A stretch of 64,000 nt of DNA from [Clostridium] citroniae WAL-17108. Lineage in GTDB: Bacteria > Bacillota > Clostridia > Lachnospirales > Lachnospiraceae. Below are positions 25,494 to 34,447 of this stretch, one piece after another. A program made the translations under genes and the position numbers. Under the pieces are notes generated by a model, which was not told where the DNA came from, ran no database searches, and saw nothing but the letters and a program-made list of their open reading frames with translations. The stretch is from assembly GCF_000233455.1 (NCBI RefSeq), contig NZ_JH376420.1, positions 1,914,634-1,978,633 on the forward strand, in the 5' to 3' direction. Numbering within the stretch: position 1 is the first letter of the stretch; each line of letters opens with the position of its first letter.

Positions 25494-26135
25494 TCACTCC
25501 GTCACCCCGGCTTTTGCACATATATCTTCCAGACAACACTTCTCACAATGGGGCTTGGTCCGCGCCGTGCACACATCCCTTCCATGATAAACCAGCCTGT
25601 GGCAGAAATCGCTCCCCTCCTGGGCAGGTATCAGCTTCCACAGCGCCATCTCCACCTTTTTCGGATCCTTGATGCCGTCTACCAGGCCCATGCGGTTTAC
25701 AAGACGGATGCAGTGGGTATCCGTTACAATGGCCGGCTTGCCGAATACATCCCCCATGATCAGGTTCGCGCTCTTGCGTCCCACCCCCGGAAGCTTCAGC
25801 AGCGCGTCAAAATCGTCCGGCACATTACCGCCATATTCCTCATGCAGGATCTTCATACAGGCACTGATATCCCTGGCCTTGCTGTGTCCCAGACCGCAGG
25901 GCTTAACAATACGCTCAATATCCGCCGCATCCGCTGCTGCCAGTGAGGCAACATCGGGATATTGGGAGTACAGGTCCTGTACCACCACGTTCACCCGGGC
26001 ATCCGTACACTGGGCGGCCAGGCGCACGCTGACCAGCAGCTTCCATGCCTGATTGTAATCCAGGGTACACCCCGCATCCGGGTATTCCTTTTTTAAACGG
26101 TCCACGATCTCCAGGGCCAATTCTTCTTTTGTCAT
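25494..26135 (-). CDS. nth: Endonuclease III
   Basis: A 213-residue base-excision glycosylase/AP lyase acting on oxidised pyrimidines. The helix-hairpin-helix LPGVGRKSAN carries catalytic Lys121, Asp139 lies in VTDTHC, and the C-terminus has four cysteines for an iron-sulfur cluster spaced C-x7-C-x2-C-x5-C (one residue longer than the E. coli pattern in the first gap). Start 26135 follows AAAGGAGG by 8 bases; an in-frame extension upstream would run through a hairpin element and is rejected. Nearby genes are unrelated. Confidence 0.93.
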   Translation of the reverse strand: MTKEELALEIVDRLKKEYPDAGCTLDYNQAWKLLVSVRLAAQCTDARVNVVVQDLYSQYPDVASLAAADAADIERIVKPCGLGHSKARDISACMKILHEEYGGNVPDDFDALLKLPGVGRKSANLIMGDVFGKPAIVTDTHCIRLVNRMGLVDGIKDPKKVEMALWKLIPAQEGSDFCHRLVYHGRDVCTARTKPHCEKCCLEDICAKAGVTE

Positions 26136-26158
26136 TCCATGCTCCTCCTTTGTACTGT

Positions 26159-26189
26159 AGTGTACTTCCGGAGACTCCGGGAGTACACT
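26159..26189. repeat. Strong hairpin of the ACTCyCGGAGTC family (copy 2)
   Basis: AGTGTACTTCCGGA and TCCGGGAGTACACT form a 14-base stem (one G-T pair) with loop GAC. It lies 24 bases upstream of nth in its leader. The minus-strand core ACTCCCGGAGTCTCC matches the elements at 901 and 36919. Confidence 0.55.
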
Positions 26190-26303
26190 GTATGCTGCTA
26201 TTCTATCGCAATTATATTTTGCGGGCAAGGACGAATGTTTTTCCCTGCGCCGGAATATACATAGCCTGATATGAATATCTTTGTAAATTCAGGAGGTTTT
26301 TGG

Positions 26304-27308
26304 ATGTGTACAGCAATTACAATGCAGACCATGCAGGGGGATATTTATTTTGGGCGTACCATGGATTTTTCATTTCCCCTGGATCCGGAACTTTATATTT
26401 CGCCCAGAGGCTATGAGTGGAACAATATGCTCAAAACCCATAAGATCACCAACCGCTACCGCTTTATAGGCATTGGACAGGATATCTCACCCCTTGTTTT
26501 TGTGGACGGGGTCAACGAGATGGGGTTCGCCGCAGCTGTCCTGTATTTTCCCGGTTTTGCCAGCTATGATCCGGCCCCGGACCGGACTCAGGGGCCGGGA
26601 GTGATCTCGGTTGCCTCCCTTGAACTTGTTAATTTTCTTCTGGGAATCTGCAAAAACGTCAATCAGGCAGTCACCGTGCTGGACTCGATCCGCATTGTGG
26701 GGGAGGAGGACAGCATCACCAACACCGTGGCTCCTCTTCACTGGATCCTTACGGATCAGACCGGGGCCTGCCTGGTTGTGGAGAAGACGGTAGACGGCCT
26801 GTACCTGCTGGATAACCCCATTGGCGTACTTACCAACAGCCCGGGCTTTCAATGGCATATGACCAATCTGCGCAATTACATGAACGTATCGCCTTACCAG
26901 GAAAAGGAAGCTGTCTGGGACTCAGTGAGCCTTACCCCCTTTGGCCAGGGAGCCGGTACACTGGGACTGCCGGGAGATTTTGCGCCGCCCTCCCGCTTTG
27001 TGCGGGCCGCTTATCTGAAAAGCCATGTATCCGTTCCCTCCGGCCGGGAGGCGGCTGTCATAACAGGCTTTCACATCCTGAACAATGTCTCCATTCCCAA
27101 GGGGGCTGTGATGACTGACCTGGAAATTCCCAGTTATACCCAGTACACCGCGTTCATGAGCCTCTCAGATCAGGAATATTTTTTCAACACATACAATAAC
27201 AGCCAGATCGAATCCGCAAAGCTGGTCCCCGATCACGACAGCGGCTCAGAGATCGTATCATTGGGAAAACTGAACCGGCCGGTTACTTTTGAATGCCGCA
27301 ACTGCTGA
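26304..27308 (+). CDS. Choloylglycine hydrolase family enzyme (bile salt hydrolase / penicillin V acylase-like)
   Basis: A 334-residue N-terminal nucleophile hydrolase. After Met removal Cys2 is the nucleophile; Arg18 and Asp21 (YFGRTMDF), Asn178 (LTNSPGFQWH) and Arg231 (PSRFVRA) match the catalytic set. Tyr81 sits where typical bile salt hydrolases have Asn (LYFPGFA versus LNFPGYA), a feature of penicillin V acylases, so amide substrates other than bile salts should be considered. ATG 26304 places Cys second and has CAGGAGG 7 bases upstream; the in-frame upstream codons would bury the nucleophile. No signal peptide; single-gene unit. Confidence 0.9.
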   Translation: MCTAITMQTMQGDIYFGRTMDFSFPLDPELYISPRGYEWNNMLKTHKITNRYRFIGIGQDISPLVFVDGVNEMGFAAAVLYFPGFASYDPAPDRTQGPGVISVASLELVNFLLGICKNVNQAVTVLDSIRIVGEEDSITNTVAPLHWILTDQTGACLVVEKTVDGLYLLDNPIGVLTNSPGFQWHMTNLRNYMNVSPYQEKEAVWDSVSLTPFGQGAGTLGLPGDFAPPSRFVRAAYLKSHVSVPSGREAAVITGFHILNNVSIPKGAVMTDLEIPSYTQYTAFMSLSDQEYFFNTYNNSQIESAKLVPDHDSGSEIVSLGKLNRPVTFECRNC

Positions 27309-27336
27309 GACACAAGCAGCTGTACCGTACGTTCTT

Positions 27337-27783
27337 TTATTTTAATTTAGGCAGGATATCCCCCAGGATCTCCATGGCATGATTCAGATCGGAAAGTTCT
27401 TCCTGTGTCAGCTTTTCCTCCATCATCCCGATAAATGCCGTGTTTTTCAGATAATACTCATCCAGGTAGGAAACCGCTTTGGGGGTCAGGCGTATCCACG
27501 TGACCCTGCGGTCCTCCTGGTTATGCACCCGCTCCACAAACTGGTTTTCACTCAGCCTGTCGACCAGTTTTGTGGCCTGCTGCTTCGGTACCTTCAACTG
27601 GCGGGCCAGTTCGGTCATGGTGGCTGTCCCGCGCATCTTCACTGTTTCCAAACAATAATACGTCTCCAGGCTCATCTCCCCGTTCAGGGTATCCTTAAAC
27701 GGACGCACCAGTTTAGAATGCCAGACCGGCATTGCGATTAACAGATTTTGAACAAACTTCTCAGAAATTTTTCCTGCTCCCAT
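27337..27783 (-). CDS. MarR-family transcriptional regulator
   Basis: A 148-residue winged-helix regulator (MTELARQLKVPKQQATKLVDRL, VERVHNQEDRRVTWIRLTPKA with the beta wing). It probably represses the divergent FUSC transporter and itself, as MarR proteins do with drug or aromatic-acid exporters. ATG 27783 has GGGGAGG upstream; a longer in-frame reading begins in the tandem repeat and would add a repeated RDFPNG peptide, which I regard as noncoding. Confidence 0.87.
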   Translation of the reverse strand: MGAGKISEKFVQNLLIAMPVWHSKLVRPFKDTLNGEMSLETYYCLETVKMRGTATMTELARQLKVPKQQATKLVDRLSENQFVERVHNQEDRRVTWIRLTPKAVSYLDEYYLKNTAFIGMMEEKLTQEELSDLNHAMEILGDILPKLK

Positions 27784-27791
27784 TCCATCCT

Positions 27792-27845
27792 CCCCATTTG
27801 GGAAATCCCTTTTAAATACCCCATTCGGGAAATCCCTTCTGAATA
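27792..27845 (-). repeat. Two tandem 27-base units in the MarR leader (ATTCAGAAG family, copies 3 and 4)
   Basis: Units begin at 27792 and 27819 and differ at three positions; each holds the palindrome GGGATTTCCC. On the minus strand the outer unit reads TATTCAGAAGGGATTTCCC, related to the single copies at 4187 and 17519. They end just before the MarR ribosome site. Confidence 0.6.
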
Positions 27846-27893
27846 TTGACATTCTTTTACGGACATGATATTCTTATTAATTAGTAACCAAAG

Positions 27894-27906
27894 TATGACA
27901 ATCATA
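27894..27906. promoter_or_regulatory. Candidate MarR operator TATGACAATCATA
   Basis: A 5+3+5 palindrome in the 246-base AT-rich region between the divergent MarR and FUSC genes, in the expected place for a MarR dimer site. Confidence 0.4.
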
Positions 27907-28029
27907 TTTAAATGACTTTTCTTTCCGATTATATAAATATATGAGTTCAAAGTCAATCCCTCCCCAAAACTCACCGCAGTAAACGGGGCATCCAAACACA
28001 GGACAACCAAAAAGGAGATACAGCCATTT

Positions 28030-29772
28030 ATGAGCAGCCAATTAAAACTGCCCGGAATGATCCGGGAAAAATTCCGTTCCAGCACTCTCAATTTTATCTT
28101 TATCCTGGCTTATGTGAATCTGTTTTCATACATATTCGGCCCTGAGAACACCATTGTGGGCGTTATATTTACCATTATGATGTCCGCCTCCATGGTACGC
28201 GACCTGACCGCCACACCGCTGCGGCATCTGGTTACCCAGGCCCTGGTACTGGTCTGGATGGCCCTGGCCGCTTACTGGGTCAATGCCCTTCCCGCTCCCC
28301 TGTCCGTTTTCGTCCATTTTATCACACTGCTGGGTATTTTGTATGCATATACTTATGAATATTCCAGCCATATGTATTTTCCTTATATATTATCCTACCT
28401 GTTCCTTATCTTTATCTCTCCGGTCAGCGCAGACCAGCTTCCGGGCAGGATTGCCGGCATGTTGACCGGAGCCCTGTCCATTATCCTGTACCAATTGTTT
28501 ATGGGAAGGAATCGCGTTCAGGAGACTGCCAGGGATGTGCTCAGTGAAATGATAGACAGCATCAGACTTTCCATTGCCTGCCGTCTGGCAGGAACTCCCA
28601 ACCGGCCGGATCCCGCCGCCATGAGGAGCAAGCTGTGCCAGTTAAGCCGGATCGTGTACCAGCGCAGAAAAAAGGTGCTGTGTGTGTCCGATGCCAGCTT
28701 TTATATGATAGATGCAGGCCGCGGCCTGGAACACCTTCTGATCCTGGTCCATGAACTTCCCTCACAATTGTCCCTTAAGGACAGGGAGATGCTCCAGAAT
28801 CTTTCGGACCGCCTTCAGACATTTTGCGCCTTTCTTCACCAGGATATCACCCTGATACCGGAACCGGACGCCAAGGATTTCTTTGGCCTTCTGGATGACA
28901 AGAGGGCGGGCCTGTTTTTTCACAGTCTGGAATACATCCGCGACAGGCTCCTCCATATGACGGATCCCCAGAACAGACAGCACTACCGCCCCACGGCCCT
29001 GTCCTTAAAGATGCAGCTGAGGACCGCTCTGGATCTCAGCCCTGTGCGTGCGGTATACGCCCTTCGCACAGCCCTGATCCTGGCCTGCGCCACCTTTCTG
29101 GTTCGGGTTCTGTCCCTTCCCCACGGCAAATGGCTCTTATTTACCCTGGCATCCGTATCCCTGCCATACGCTGATGATGTGCCTGTGAAGATCAAAAAAC
29201 GTGTGCTGGCAACCATAACCGGAGGTTTGGTCTCCGTGGTCATCTACGCTCTGATTCCCTCCCCCCTGGGACGTACCGCTGCCATGATGCTGTCAGGTTA
29301 CATTTCCTTTTATTTTTCAGATTACGCCCAGACGTTTGCCTGCTCCACCGTGGGCGCCCTGGGAGGCGCAGTGTTTATGGATGCCTTTGGGTTTCAGGCA
29401 GTGGGCAGCATCTTCCTCATACGCCTTGGCTATATATTGGCCGGGGCCGCTGCCGGATATATCCTCAACTGCCTGATCACTCCCTACCGCCGTGACAAGG
29501 CCACCAGGCAGCTTTTTCAAAAATACAGGGCCGTCACCCAGCTTTTGACCCGCGTCTGCCGTTCCCCGGAAGTGGACACCCAGCTGTATTATAACCTGGT
29601 CATCCAGGCCCATCTCCAGGAAGATAAACTGGTGCAGAATGCCCATCTGGAAAAATGGTCCGGCTTTTCCGATATTCTTGCCGGCTGCAGGGAGCAGGTT
29701 CGCAGTGCCCACCGGTCCCGGATCACGGAACGTGAAAATGCCCCGGTATTTGAACCCGGGCATCTGTCATAG
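28030..29772 (+). CDS. FUSC-family (aromatic acid exporter-like) membrane protein
   Basis: A 580-residue protein with two blocks of membrane helices (about 20-165 and 340-480) separated by a soluble segment, the YccS/AaeB layout. The second block holds the FUSC motif region (RTALILACATFLVRVLSLPHG, GGLVSVVIYALIPS). Such proteins export aromatic acids or related compounds. Ribosome site AAAAGGAGATAC. Its divergent partner is a MarR regulator, the usual control for efflux of phenolic or drug-like molecules. The actual substrate is unknown. Confidence 0.82.
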   Translation: MSSQLKLPGMIREKFRSSTLNFIFILAYVNLFSYIFGPENTIVGVIFTIMMSASMVRDLTATPLRHLVTQALVLVWMALAAYWVNALPAPLSVFVHFITLLGILYAYTYEYSSHMYFPYILSYLFLIFISPVSADQLPGRIAGMLTGALSIILYQLFMGRNRVQETARDVLSEMIDSIRLSIACRLAGTPNRPDPAAMRSKLCQLSRIVYQRRKKVLCVSDASFYMIDAGRGLEHLLILVHELPSQLSLKDREMLQNLSDRLQTFCAFLHQDITLIPEPDAKDFFGLLDDKRAGLFFHSLEYIRDRLLHMTDPQNRQHYRPTALSLKMQLRTALDLSPVRAVYALRTALILACATFLVRVLSLPHGKWLLFTLASVSLPYADDVPVKIKKRVLATITGGLVSVVIYALIPSPLGRTAAMMLSGYISFYFSDYAQTFACSTVGALGGAVFMDAFGFQAVGSIFLIRLGYILAGAAAGYILNCLITPYRRDKATRQLFQKYRAVTQLLTRVCRSPEVDTQLYYNLVIQAHLQEDKLVQNAHLEKWSGFSDILAGCREQVRSAHRSRITERENAPVFEPGHLS

Positions 29773-29838
29773 GACCCCTGGGATCCGCACCGCAATTGAT
29801 AAAACAGAATTCCCACAGCCGGTCATCTCCCTACCGTC

Positions 29839-30741
29839 TCACCGCCTGCCGCTCCTGTATTCCCCGGGAGTGGTATTTCTCTTTCTGCGGAACTGTTCAA
29901 TATAATAACTGGCAGTATGGAAACCGCAGCTGGAGGCAACCATACTCACCGGCCAGTCGGTTGCCAGCAGCAGTTCCGTGCTTTTCAGGATCCGGTAATC
30001 CATGAGATAAGCGAAAATGGAGCATCCCATATACCTTTTAAAAAATCGGCAGCATTCATTCCTGCTGACATTGACCTGTCCGGCAATCTGTTCCAAAGTG
30101 ATCTTTTCTGAAAAATGCTCATGTATGTAGGAGAGAATCTGCTTGATACGCTCATTGTCACGCCCTGTCATCACCGGGTCCGCGTCCGTGCCGGCCATCT
30201 CCCTTATTCTCAGGTACAGCTCCTTCCACAGGGAAAGCAGCGCTATGGTTATGTCCATCTCATACCCCTCCCCTTTCTTTCTGTACAGGTCGTAAACCGT
30301 TTTCATGGATGCCACGGCCTCCCTCTCCCACCCGTCCTTTCCCCAAAGGTACAGACAGGGCCTGTTCTTATTCTCCAGCACGGGATTTACATAGCGCCTG
30401 GCTATGACGCTGCCCCCAAAGCCTCTTAGCAGCGCGGGATCCACATCCATGCACACATAAACTCCGCCCTTTCCGTCTGCCGGCGTTGCCATGTGCAGGA
30501 TATTGGAGGAAATAAAGATCCCCTGATCCTTTTCCAGAACCACCTTCTGATGGTTTATGTGAAAGCACACCCTTTCGCCGACCACATAACAAAACTGGAT
30601 CTCCTCATGCCAATGCCATGGGACATAACCCAGAACATTTTTCTCCAGATCCGTTTCATAGACCGCAATGGGAAATTCGCTGGTGCCATGATGAGTGATC
30701 TCCCTCTGGTCACTGTTGATGGGAATGCTGTAGACCTGCAT
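29839..30741 (-). CDS. AraC-family regulator with cupin sensor domain
   Basis: A 300-residue regulator: N-terminal cupin (WHWHEEIQFCYVVGERVCFHINH, residues 40-120) and C-terminal AraC helices (about 200-298; NVSRNECCRFFKRYMGCSIF, GFHTASYYIEQFRRK). It is divergent from the M20 peptidase gene and could activate it. Ribosome site GGGAGGTG. The 180-base divergent gap is AT-rich; TATAAT at 30870-30875 is a likely -10 for the peptidase, without a clear -35. Confidence 0.88.
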   Translation of the reverse strand: MQVYSIPINSDQREITHHGTSEFPIAVYETDLEKNVLGYVPWHWHEEIQFCYVVGERVCFHINHQKVVLEKDQGIFISSNILHMATPADGKGGVYVCMDVDPALLRGFGGSVIARRYVNPVLENKNRPCLYLWGKDGWEREAVASMKTVYDLYRKKGEGYEMDITIALLSLWKELYLRIREMAGTDADPVMTGRDNERIKQILSYIHEHFSEKITLEQIAGQVNVSRNECCRFFKRYMGCSIFAYLMDYRILKSTELLLATDWPVSMVASSCGFHTASYYIEQFRRKRNTTPGEYRSGRR

Positions 30742-30921
30742 GGCATTTCACCTCCCTGTTTCAAATACTGTCTATCAGTTAAACTTCATTATATGACTCG
30801 GTCCATTATTCCGTCAATATAGTTATATTTTATCCATATATTATGACACAAAAAACAATAAAATCTTAATATAATGAAATCATCAAGGACTTCTGACTTA
30901 AACCGTGTAAAGGAGGAAACT

Positions 30922-32094
30922 ATGGAAACTAATCTGAACGTACCGGAAAATATGGAACAGGATCTGGTGGGATTGATCGCAGAATCCATACGGACCAGAA
31001 GCTATTCGGATGAGGAGGGGAATCTGGCACATCTGATCAGGAAACACATGGAAGGCCTGGGCTATGACCTGGCAGAGATCGATTCTGTTGGAAACGTAGT
31101 GGGGCGGATCGGAAACGGAAAAACCATCATACACTTTGACGGCCATATGGACACGGTCCAGGTCAATGACGCCGACCAGTGGCAGGTGCCGCCTTTCTCA
31201 GGAGAAATCGTGGACAACGCCATCTGGGGAAGAGGATCGGTGGATATGAAATCCGCTCTGTGCGCCGCCCTGTACGGCGCTGCCCTTGCAAAGAAAATGG
31301 GATATCTGGAAGACAAAACCGTCTACGTCACGGGAACTGTGTGCGAAGAATACTGTGACGGCGAGAACCTGAAACATTTTTACAGGGAATATGACCTGAA
31401 ACCTGATTACTGCATTATCTGCGAACCCTGTGACAATGTGATCACCTTAGGCCATAAGGGCAAAGCCCAGATCCGCATCATCACCCATGGCATATCCGCC
31501 CACGGGTCAGCTCCGGAAAAAGGAAAGAACGCAGTCTATGAAATGGCGGAGATCATCAGCCGCGTGGACCGGCTGAACCAGGAGCTGTCCCGCAGGGAAG
31601 GCCCTCACGGGACCATTGTGCTCTCCGACATATCCTGTGTCAGTGCATCCCTGAACGCTGTCCCCAGCCAGTGCAGCATTTACCTGGACCGAAGGCTTGC
31701 CTGGGGAGAGACACTGGACCAGGTGAGAAAAGAAATGGACGGGCTGATAAAGGGCAAGGACGCCCACTGGGAAGTGGGGACCCTGCACCACACCTCCTGG
31801 AACGGAGGCCAGCTGGACTATGAACCCATGCACGATCCATGGAAAATAGACAAGGACAGCCATCTGGCCCTGGCCCTGCGCAGGGCATATACCTGCATTT
31901 ACGGCAGGGACCCGGATTCCTATGACTTCTGGGATTTTGGCACCAATGCCATCACCCCCGTTGCAATGGGCATTCCCACCATTGGATTCGGCCCGGGAGA
32001 ATATAAGCTGGCACATATGAGGGATGAACACTGCGATTTACAAAAGATCAAGGACGCGTTCCGCATCTACACACAGTTGATCCGGGAACTTTGA
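30922..32094 (+). CDS. M20-family metallopeptidase (YgeY-like)
   Basis: A 390-residue cytoplasmic zinc hydrolase. Metal and catalytic residues are visible: HFDGHMDTV (His, Asp), GRGSVDMKSA (bridging Asp), CEEYCDGE (general base and metal Glu), and a late His in LAHMRDEHCD. The dimerisation domain starts near HGISAHGSAPEKGKNA. It resembles the YgeY group of M20 enzymes linked to purine or amino-acid degradation, acting on small N-acyl or peptide bonds. Start 30922 follows AAAGGAGG; upstream in-frame codons have no site. A strong terminator ends the gene. Confidence 0.87.
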   Translation: METNLNVPENMEQDLVGLIAESIRTRSYSDEEGNLAHLIRKHMEGLGYDLAEIDSVGNVVGRIGNGKTIIHFDGHMDTVQVNDADQWQVPPFSGEIVDNAIWGRGSVDMKSALCAALYGAALAKKMGYLEDKTVYVTGTVCEEYCDGENLKHFYREYDLKPDYCIICEPCDNVITLGHKGKAQIRIITHGISAHGSAPEKGKNAVYEMAEIISRVDRLNQELSRREGPHGTIVLSDISCVSASLNAVPSQCSIYLDRRLAWGETLDQVRKEMDGLIKGKDAHWEVGTLHHTSWNGGQLDYEPMHDPWKIDKDSHLALALRRAYTCIYGRDPDSYDFWDFGTNAITPVAMGIPTIGFGPGEYKLAHMRDEHCDLQKIKDAFRIYTQLIREL

Positions 32095-32126
32095 TCCGTC
32101 TCTTTACGTTCCTTATATATCAAAGA

Positions 32127-32169
32127 CGGCCGTCCCTGCCAATGCACAGGAACGGCCGCCTCTCTTTTT
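32127..32169 (+). terminator. Intrinsic terminator of the M20 peptidase gene
   Basis: CGGCCGTCCCTG and CAGGAACGGCCG (one mismatch) form a 12-base stem followed by TCTCTTTTT. It lies between convergent genes and may also stop the chemoreceptor transcript. Confidence 0.8.
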
Positions 32170-32209
32170 ATGATTCTTGGCATCCTCTATCATATGATAA
32201 CCTGGCAGA

Positions 32210-34291
32210 TCAGTCGGCAGGCTCACTTTCATCTGATGTATTTCCCCTGAGCTGAAACCTTTCAATCAATTCCCTTAAAAGCATTGCCTGTGCGGAAAGT
32301 TCCTCACTGGCCGCCGCACTTTCCTCTGCCGTAGCTGAATTGACCTGGACCACATTTGATATCTGCTCAATACCCTGGGATAACTGGGTCACGGATTCAG
32401 CCTGTCTGCTGGTGGAAACAGATATTCCCTCCACTGCGCCCACCACCATCCTGACTCCCTCCTCCACATTCTGCATGGATCTGGCAGTATGGTCTGCGAT
32501 CCTGGTTCCGTTTTCCACGGCTCTCATGGAGCCGTTGATCAGATCCGCCGTATTCCTGGACGCCTCGGCGCTTTTGGTGGCCAGATTTCTCACTTCCCCT
32601 GCCACCACAGCAAATCCCTTGCCTGCCTCCCCCACACGCGCTGCTTCCACAGCCGCATTAAGCGCCAGGATATTGGTCTGGAACGCAATGTCCTCAATGG
32701 TCTTTATGATCTTGGATATCTCACGGGAACCGGAACGGATCTCCTGCATGGCTGCAAGCATGTCCTGCATCCTGCGGTTGCTCTCCGCCGCTTCCCTGCC
32801 CACAGCCTCTGCTCTCTGGCTGGCATCCGCGGCGCTGTCCGCATTGGCAGTGATCTGCCTGGATATCTCCCCTATGCTGACCGCCAGCTCCTCCACTGTT
32901 CCCGCCTGCTCCGCCGCCCCCTGGGCCAGGGCCTGGGCGCCTGCCGCCACCTGCTCGGAACCATTGCTTACCTGCTCCGCAGAAATGCCGATCTGCCCCA
33001 GTGTTTCGTTCAGGGACTGCACAATCCGTTCCAGGGCTTCCTTTATAAACCTGAAGTCGCCGATGTATGTTCCTTTTACCCTAAGGTCCAGGTTTCCGCC
33101 GGATATCTCCTCCAGTATATGAGAAATATCCCCGATCATATCCTTTAATGACCGGGTGGATGAACGGATGCTGTCTGCCAGACGCCCGATCTCGTCCTTT
33201 CCCCATACTTGGATATCCCCCTGCAGATCACCCCGGGAAAAGTCCTGCATCCTGCCGCTTATATCGGCAAGAGGCCTTGTTATCCTGCGGATCATGCTGA
33301 TGATCAGCACGACCAGGGCCGCCAGTATAAGGATAGATAAAAAGGCCATAACAGCGATCAGCTGGTTGCGGGTTGCATTGATCTCAGACACGGGAAGGGT
33401 TGCCAGCGCCAGCCAGTTTGTGGTCCTGCTGTTTCTGAACATGGCCGTGTATCTGATTTTTCCATAGCTGAAATCCGTTACGCCGTTGTAATTGGCCTGG
33501 ACTTTATTCTTATAGTCGTCTGATATATCCAGCTCCGTTACATTCCGTCCTATTGCAGTGGGATCCTCGCTGTATATGTAGTCGGAACGATTAGAGATCA
33601 GTTCCAGATACCCCCGTTCCCCTACCTTTATCCCGGACAGCAGTTCGGACAGATTGCTCACATACACGTCAACCCCCATGAATCCGGCCGCTTCCTGTCC
33701 GTTGTCAAAAAACACAGGAGCCACCACGGAAACGATCTGTTCTCCCGTGGCCGGATCCCTGTATGGATCTGATATAAAAGGCTCTCTGCCGGACAGAACA
33801 GGCTCATACCATACGGTATCCTTAAGCCCTGCCTCCACCACCTCACCGCCGGAAAGCAGATACCGGTCCGTCCTGGCATCGGCTGCCCAGGCCTCCGCCA
33901 CCATCTCATCCCCCATCTTTTCCAGGACCATGGACAGGAGTTCCTGTATCTTTTCCCTGTCCTCGTACCCCTCTATATCCTGAGGCACGGATACCGCCTG
34001 AAAATATGCCTGAAGGTCATCATTGTTCTCAAACATGCTGACAACCGCCAGCTTGCTGCTGAAAAAATCATCCACAATGGACACCGCATAGTCGGTCTGG
34101 ACATCCAAAAGCTTGTCATTCAGAGATGAAATGCTTCGGACGGACAGAATACACGAGACAACGATCAGGAGGACCAAAAACGGAATCAACACCACCGTGA
34201 CCCGCAGGCTGATCCTGAATCCAAGGGACTCCTCCCACCGCCTTACCGCCCTTTCTTTTACTGTCGCCGGCTGCTTTAAATCATTCCCCAT
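32210..34291 (-). CDS. Methyl-accepting chemotaxis protein with dCache sensor
   Basis: A 693-residue transmembrane chemoreceptor: TM1 about 31-52, external double-Cache domain (about 60-310; [35 protein letters not shown]), TM2 about 318-338, HAMP (340-395) and a long signalling helix bundle with the conserved tip [20 protein letters not shown]. dCache domains often bind amino acids or small carboxylates. No chemotaxis genes are nearby, so this is a stand-alone receptor. ATG 34291 gives a basic N-terminus before TM1. Confidence 0.92.
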   Translation of the reverse strand: MGNDLKQPATVKERAVRRWEESLGFRISLRVTVVLIPFLVLLIVVSCILSVRSISSLNDKLLDVQTDYAVSIVDDFFSSKLAVVSMFENNDDLQAYFQAVSVPQDIEGYEDREKIQELLSMVLEKMGDEMVAEAWAADARTDRYLLSGGEVVEAGLKDTVWYEPVLSGREPFISDPYRDPATGEQIVSVVAPVFFDNGQEAAGFMGVDVYVSNLSELLSGIKVGERGYLELISNRSDYIYSEDPTAIGRNVTELDISDDYKNKVQANYNGVTDFSYGKIRYTAMFRNSRTTNWLALATLPVSEINATRNQLIAVMAFLSILILAALVVLIISMIRRITRPLADISGRMQDFSRGDLQGDIQVWGKDEIGRLADSIRSSTRSLKDMIGDISHILEEISGGNLDLRVKGTYIGDFRFIKEALERIVQSLNETLGQIGISAEQVSNGSEQVAAGAQALAQGAAEQAGTVEELAVSIGEISRQITANADSAADASQRAEAVGREAAESNRRMQDMLAAMQEIRSGSREISKIIKTIEDIAFQTNILALNAAVEAARVGEAGKGFAVVAGEVRNLATKSAEASRNTADLINGSMRAVENGTRIADHTARSMQNVEEGVRMVVGAVEGISVSTSRQAESVTQLSQGIEQISNVVQVNSATAEESAAASEELSAQAMLLRELIERFQLRGNTSDESEPAD

Positions 34292-34337
34292 ATCATTAAC
34301 CCCACTATCCTGTCAACTGTTAAGAACTCATAAACAC

Positions 34338-34365
34338 ATTATATCATTATTCCAATAAAAGGCAA
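34338..34365 (-). promoter_or_regulatory. Promoter of the chemoreceptor gene
   Basis: Minus-strand TTGCCT, 16-base spacer, TATAAT, 47 bases upstream of the start codon. Confidence 0.5.
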
Positions 34366-34447
34366 TGATAATGGGAAAGTCAGCCTATCACCACACCCGG
34401 TATTCCTCCAGGCTTTCATCCAGGCATTCATCCAAGTTATCCCTTTC

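Noticed and set aside
27784..27852. Longer MarR start with the repeated RDFPNG peptide
   Set aside because: The extension is just the translated 27-base tandem repeat; ATG 27783 has a better ribosome site and matches the family start.
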